This document shows, one piece after another, positions 60,564 through 64,000 of a DNA stretch of 64,000 bases (the first letter of the stretch is position 1; each line of letters opens with the position of its first letter). The position numbers and the translations under genes were made by a program. The DNA is from Candidatus Saccharimonadota bacterium (GTDB lineage: Bacteria > Patescibacteriota > Saccharimonadia > Saccharimonadales > Saccharimonadaceae), in the NCBI GenBank assembly GCA_905372305.1, contig CAJPOP010000003.1, positions 62,001-126,000 on the forward strand. Reading direction: 5' to 3'. The notes under the pieces were generated by a model that saw only the letters and a list, made by a program, of their open reading frames with translations, did not search any database and was not told where the DNA came from.

Positions 60564-61640
60564 TCACTGGGTTTTTCGCAAGTACGCCTCAATAAACTCA
60601 TCGATATCCCCATCCAGCACCCCTTGAGCATTGCGGTTCTCGTGCTTAGTACGCGTATCCTTGACCAGTGTGTATGGGTGCAGGACATAATTTCTAATCT
60701 GGCTACCCCAGTTAGCCGACTCGCCGGCCCTGAGATCAGACAGGGTTTCGGCATGTTGCTCCAGCTTCATTGCCAGCAACTTGGAGCGCAAGATCTTCAG
60801 CGCCGTTTCTTTGTTCTGAATCTGCGAGCGCTCGTTCTGAATCGCCACGGTAATACCCGTCGGCACATGCGTCACCCGCACCGCCGAATCAGTCGTATTC
60901 ACGCCCTGGCCGCCCTTGCCGCCCGAACGATAGACATCAATCCTCAGATCATTCGGGTCAATCGCAATCTCATCCGGCGTATCAATCTTTGGTAGCACTT
61001 CCACCAGCGCGAAGCTAGTCTGGCGCAGATTATCAGCATTAAACGGACTGAGGCGCACCAGCCGATGCACGCCATTTTCTGAGCGTAATTTTCCATAGGC
61101 AAACGGCCCAGAGATCTCCAGCACCGCCGTCTTTATCCCAGCGTCATCATTGGTCGAACGCTCCAGCGTGTCAACTTTCATCCCCGACTTCTCCGTCCAG
61201 CGCAGATACATCCGCTCCAGCATGGCTGCAAAGTCCTGAGCATCCAGCCCGCCTACGCCGGCCGAAATCCGCACCACCGCCTCGCGGTTGTCGTACGGAC
61301 CGCTGAATAGCAGATCAGTCTTGCGCCGGGTAAACTCCTGCTCCAGCGCCACCACCTGCGCCTCAAACTCCGGCAGTAGATCATCATCGCCCAGCTCCAT
61401 CAGCTCAGCGATATCCGCCAGCTGCACCCCCAGCGTCTGCCACGGCTCAACTGTCTGGCGCAAGCTAGCCGCCTTTTTGGCTAGCGCCTGCGCCTCGTCC
61501 GGATTATGCCAAATCTCCGGCTGGTTAAGCCGCTCGTCTAATTCCGCCAAGTTTTGCTCCAAATCAGCAAATTTCAACGCCGTTTTGGCCTGCACAATTT
61601 CCCTTTTCAGCTCTCCAATTTTCTTTTTTAGCGGTTGCAT
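60564..61640 (-). CDS. prfB: Peptide chain release factor 2
   Basis: RF2 ends translation at UGA and UAA. The codon-reading tripeptide SPF is at 198-200 and the catalytic GGQ at 243-245. The frame is continuous over 358 aa, so the programmed +1 frameshift found in many prfB genes is absent. TACAAT lies 7 nt before the ATG. Its presence implies that UGA is a stop codon here. Confidence 0.96.
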   Translation of the reverse strand: MQPLKKKIGELKREIVQAKTALKFADLEQNLAELDERLNQPEIWHNPDEAQALAKKAASLRQTVEPWQTLGVQLADIAELMELGDDDLLPEFEAQVVALEQEFTRRKTDLLFSGPYDNREAVVRISAGVGGLDAQDFAAMLERMYLRWTEKSGMKVDTLERSTNDDAGIKTAVLEISGPFAYGKLRSENGVHRLVRLSPFNADNLRQTSFALVEVLPKIDTPDEIAIDPNDLRIDVYRSGGKGGQGVNTTDSAVRVTHVPTGITVAIQNERSQIQNKETALKILRSKLLAMKLEQHAETLSDLRAGESANWGSQIRNYVLHPYTLVKDTRTKHENRNAQGVLDGDIDEFIEAYLRKTQ

Positions 61641-61704
61641 ATCCTATATTGTACCATTTTTAGTAGCCACTTCTCTGCTGGAAACTAGATTATATTTATC
61701 AAAA

Positions 61705-63057
61705 TTAAAGATTTTCCACCGCCGCCACGAACTGCTCGCCGCGGTCATTATAGCTTTTAAACATATCGAAGCTAGCGGCGGCCGGGCTGAGAATCACTAC
61801 GTCGCCAGATTGTGCTTGATTGGCTGCCGCTTCGACGACCATTGGCATCGTCGCCATTTCTAATTGCACAATTTGGCAAGAGACGTTTTCTTTGCGCAGA
61901 ATTTCAGCAATTTCGCTGGCATTAGCGCCGTTGACAATCACTGCTCGCATTTGCTGCCTGGCGATTTCCTGTACTAATTCCGCGTAGTCCGCCCCCTTAT
62001 CAGAGCCGCCCAAAATCAAAATTTTTGGCTCCGTGAAAGATTTTAACGCGGCAATAGCGCTACCGGGCGTGGTTGAAATGCTATCATCGTAATATTTCAC
62101 GCCGTTTTTCTCAGCGACGAATTTCAAACGGTGCGGCAATCCTGTAAAACTCTCCAGTCCGGCAGCATATTGCTCGTCGGTCACGGTGATCGGCAGTTCC
62201 GTCACCGCACTCATGGCTGCGCAGGCATTCTCGAGATTATGTGCACCTGGCAAACGCAAATGCCTAGTGCTGCAAATCTGCCGACTTTGCACGCAAAAGT
62301 AGCCGTCCTGAACATAAACTTGGTCATCGTCAGCAATAGCATAGCGCTGCGCAAAATCCAGCGTATCGCCATGATTGTCGCCCGTATCTGGCAACCTATT
62401 AAGCGGTGTGGCAGCCACTTCCCGCGAATATTTATTCGTCGGGTGATATAAACAGACATCACCAAGATGCTGGTGGCGGCAAATATTTTTCTTAGCATTG
62501 AGGTAGTCGGCGAAATCCACGTGAACATTCAGATGATCCGGCTCGATCATTAGCACCACCGCAATATGCGGCGATTTTTTTAGATCCCACAGCTGAAAAC
62601 TAGACAATTCATAAACGACAATGTCGTTTTTTTTAATCTTCGGCAAGACATCCAGCGCCGGCACGCCGATGTTGCCGACCAAGTGTACCGTTTGACCAGC
62701 TTGTTGCAAGATAGCCGCAATCAGACTACACGTCGTTCCCTTGCCCTTCGTCCCTGTTACGCCAATAATCGGCGCTGGACACTTGTCGAAAAACTCGTTA
62801 GTCGCCGACCAAATTTTACCGTTAGTTTTTATATTACGCGACGGCAAACTGGCTGTTCGCACCACCAAATCAGCATCGCCCAGCTGTTCGCTGAAGACAT
62901 TTTTACCAGAAATCAGCTTCACGCCGTCCGGAATCGCCGGCAGTTTATCCGCCGGACGTTCATCAGCCACCACAAACTCCGCGTCAGGAAATTTCTGCTG
63001 GAAATATATCAGATTTGATATACCTTCTACGCCGTAACCAGCGATAATTATTTTCAT
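61705..63057 (-). CDS. murD: MurD, UDP-MurNAc-L-Ala:D-Glu ligase
   Basis: The 450-residue Mur ligase has an ATP loop GVTGTKGKGTT, a HPTNKYS and an ENACAAM segment, and the GGSDKGADY C-terminal motif. It adds D-glutamate to the peptidoglycan precursor. It lies outside the dcw cluster. ATG 63057 follows TATACT by 6 nt; the longer frame starts upstream of the -10. Confidence 0.93.
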   Translation of the reverse strand: MKIIIAGYGVEGISNLIYFQQKFPDAEFVVADERPADKLPAIPDGVKLISGKNVFSEQLGDADLVVRTASLPSRNIKTNGKIWSATNEFFDKCPAPIIGVTGTKGKGTTCSLIAAILQQAGQTVHLVGNIGVPALDVLPKIKKNDIVVYELSSFQLWDLKKSPHIAVVLMIEPDHLNVHVDFADYLNAKKNICRHQHLGDVCLYHPTNKYSREVAATPLNRLPDTGDNHGDTLDFAQRYAIADDDQVYVQDGYFCVQSRQICSTRHLRLPGAHNLENACAAMSAVTELPITVTDEQYAAGLESFTGLPHRLKFVAEKNGVKYYDDSISTTPGSAIAALKSFTEPKILILGGSDKGADYAELVQEIARQQMRAVIVNGANASEIAEILRKENVSCQIVQLEMATMPMVVEAAANQAQSGDVVILSPAAASFDMFKSYNDRGEQFVAAVENL

Positions 63058-63105
63058 ATTTACAGTATAACATAGAGTTAAATTAATCATAGCAACATCC
63101 TAAAC

Positions 63106-63134
63106 TTGACTTATTTTATATACTATGTTATTCT
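63106..63134 (+). promoter_or_regulatory. Leaderless promoter of the small repeat protein
   Basis: TTGACT (63106-63111) and TATTCT (63129-63134) are 17 bp apart, with ATG 63142 7 nt downstream. Confidence 0.65.
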
Positions 63135-63141
63135 TCAAACC

Positions 63142-63420
63142 ATGCATGAACAATTTATTACACAACCAGAAGGCAACTTAAGCAGCACACCTGACAAAAG
63201 CGATTGGGGCGCAGTTGCTGACACATTTAGAGAAGCTAGCTCTGACAGGGGATCAGCGATGGATTCGCCAATATTACGAGAAGCCGTTGGGCTGCCTCCG
63301 AAAGGAGAAAAAATAACTCCAGACTCAAACAGAGGACTGGCGATGGATTCGCCAATATTACGAAAGGCTGTTGGACTGCCACCAGAACCAGAATCAGAAT
63401 CTGCTGATAAACAAAATTAG
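63142..63420 (+). CDS. Small repeat protein, unknown
   Basis: The 92-residue protein has two copies of RGxAMDSPILRxAVGLPP (about residues 36-53 and 62-79), matched by a recent-looking DNA duplication. The rest is polar and probably disordered. ATG 63142 is set by the promoter. I do not recognise it; the repeat could be a short binding motif. Confidence 0.62.
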   Translation: MHEQFITQPEGNLSSTPDKSDWGAVADTFREASSDRGSAMDSPILREAVGLPPKGEKITPDSNRGLAMDSPILRKAVGLPPEPESESADKQN

Positions 63421-63464
63421 ATTATCATCAGCAAGTTAATATAACTTAAGTATAAGGAAATTTT

Positions 63465-63498
63465 GCAAAAGATATATCGGATTTGATATATCTTTTGC
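63465..63498. terminator. Bidirectional terminator between convergent genes
   Basis: GCAAAAGATATATC (63465-63478) pairs perfectly with GATATATCTTTTGC (63485-63498) around a 6-nt loop. It serves the plus-strand repeat protein gene and the minus-strand peptidase gene. Confidence 0.85.
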
Positions 63499-63510
63499 AT
63501 TATAGCTATC

Positions 63511-64000
63511 TTAGTCCAGCACAGCCAGCTTCTCCTGAAGCCGCAGCAACAGATCTCTGTCGCCAGAGCTCACGCCAGCGAGGACGCGGACTTCTGAGTC
63601 GAGGAATTCTCTGGCTACTTGAATTATCTTCTCAGCGGTAATTGCCAAAATTGCCGCCGGCACGCCAGCATAATCTTTGACAAAATCGTCAGAAAAATAG
63701 CGCCGGGTATAAAAATTACTGATTTGTGCTACTGTTTGCGCGCCCATCTGGTAGCGCCCCAGGGCGTAAGACTTGGCAGCCTCAATATCCTCGACAGCGA
63801 TATCGCCATTTAATACCTTCTTCAGCTCGCGCACGATGATGTCAAATAGCACCTCCGCAGTCTCCAAATTGACTTGCCCGCCAAAATCCCACGATGAATC
63901 ATAAAATCCGACCGAAGTATCGCTAAACATTCCATAAACCAAGCCTTTTTTACGGGCCATACCCAGAATCCGCGAACTCAGCGTTCCGGTTAAAATATGG
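63511..64000 (-). CDS. M16-family peptidase, C-terminal part (runs off window)
   Basis: The frame is open from the window edge: 163 residues beginning in LTGTLSSRILGMARKKGLVYGM. This segment, with a later GRYQMGAQT and FDIIVRELKKV, matches the C-terminal inactive domain of M16 processing peptidases (insulinase/pitrilysin type). The zinc-binding HxxEH region would lie outside the window. Confidence 0.8.
   Translation of the reverse strand, partial: HILTGTLSSRILGMARKKGLVYGMFSDTSVGFYDSSWDFGGQVNLETAEVLFDIIVRELKKVLNGDIAVEDIEAAKSYALGRYQMGAQTVAQISNFYTRRYFSDDFVKDYAGVPAAILAITAEKIIQVAREFLDSEVRVLAGVSSGDRDLLLRLQEKLAVLD

Noticed and set aside
1..64000. CRISPR arrays, full insertion sequences or prophage
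   Set aside because: I saw no regularly spaced repeats, transposase, integrase or phage structural gene.

Overview
The window looks like part of a reduced genome from the Candidate Phyla Radiation (Patescibacteria), most likely a Saccharibacterium (TM7). The grounds are a compact layout with many overlapping genes, a type I topoisomerase whose C-terminal repeats lack zinc fingers, a TraG/VirB4-like ATPase beside a sigma-region-4/HARE protein, a split cell-wall gene set, many unrecognised proteins, and promoters placed so close to start codons that transcripts would be leaderless. Taxonomy is inferred from gene content; no rRNA gene is present. I saw no tRNA gene and no CRISPR array.

Layout. 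1-2460: a metal-homeostasis island with a nicotianamine-synthase-like enzyme and a COG0523 GTPase, divergent from a Fur/Zur-type regulator whose promoter carries a 7-5-7 inverted repeat. 2517-4014: two unknown genes. 4128-4440: a probable structured non-coding RNA with a consensus promoter and a strong terminator. 4494-13377: dprA, a CDP-alcohol phosphatidyltransferase, topA (with an in-frame hairpin-rich insertion), the sigma-4/HARE protein and the TraG-like ATPase. 13388-16358: an excalibur-domain protein, a deoxyribosyltransferase-like protein, a DUF2726 protein and about 0.9 kb of decayed DNA.

16359-24714 is the division and cell-wall (dcw) cluster on the minus strand: mraZ, rsmH, a possible 23-residue ORF, ftsL, ftsI-type PBP, mraY, ftsW, murG, ftsQ. 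MraZ-type TGGGTA boxes lie upstream of mraZ and a MITE-like inverted-repeat element lies between mraZ and rsmH. 24934-30077 holds a block of unknown genes, including one with a clan-CD (caspase/CHAT-like) His/Cys motif and one with a phosphoribosyltransferase-like motif. 30193-36460: a membrane protein, a Pif1-like helicase next to a DUF4868 (KwaB-like) protein, RNase HI, and a large protein with a possible RelA/SpoT-like fold.

36536-45567 is a run of mostly single-gene leaderless units: YvcK, an SDR, three NUDIX hydrolases, a glutamine amidotransferase, a CIRCE-controlled Hsp20, a HExxH peptidase, a CYTH protein, a histidine phosphatase, and a Doc/AbrB toxin-antitoxin pair. 45568-53524: glyS, recO with a two-component pair, xseAB, a flippase-like protein, a Trm11-like methyltransferase carrying a palindromic in-frame insertion, and rpmA (L27). 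53601-64000: an FHA-domain protein whose frame continues past an in-frame UGA, a response regulator, an S41 protease, a CHAP hydrolase, ftsX/ftsE, prfB, murD, a small repeat protein and a partial M16 peptidase.

The strongest candidates for new biology are the metallophore-like Zur island, the unknown RNA, palindromic elements inserted in frame inside essential genes, the in-frame UGA in the FHA gene, and the caspase-like and DUF4868/Pif1 loci.
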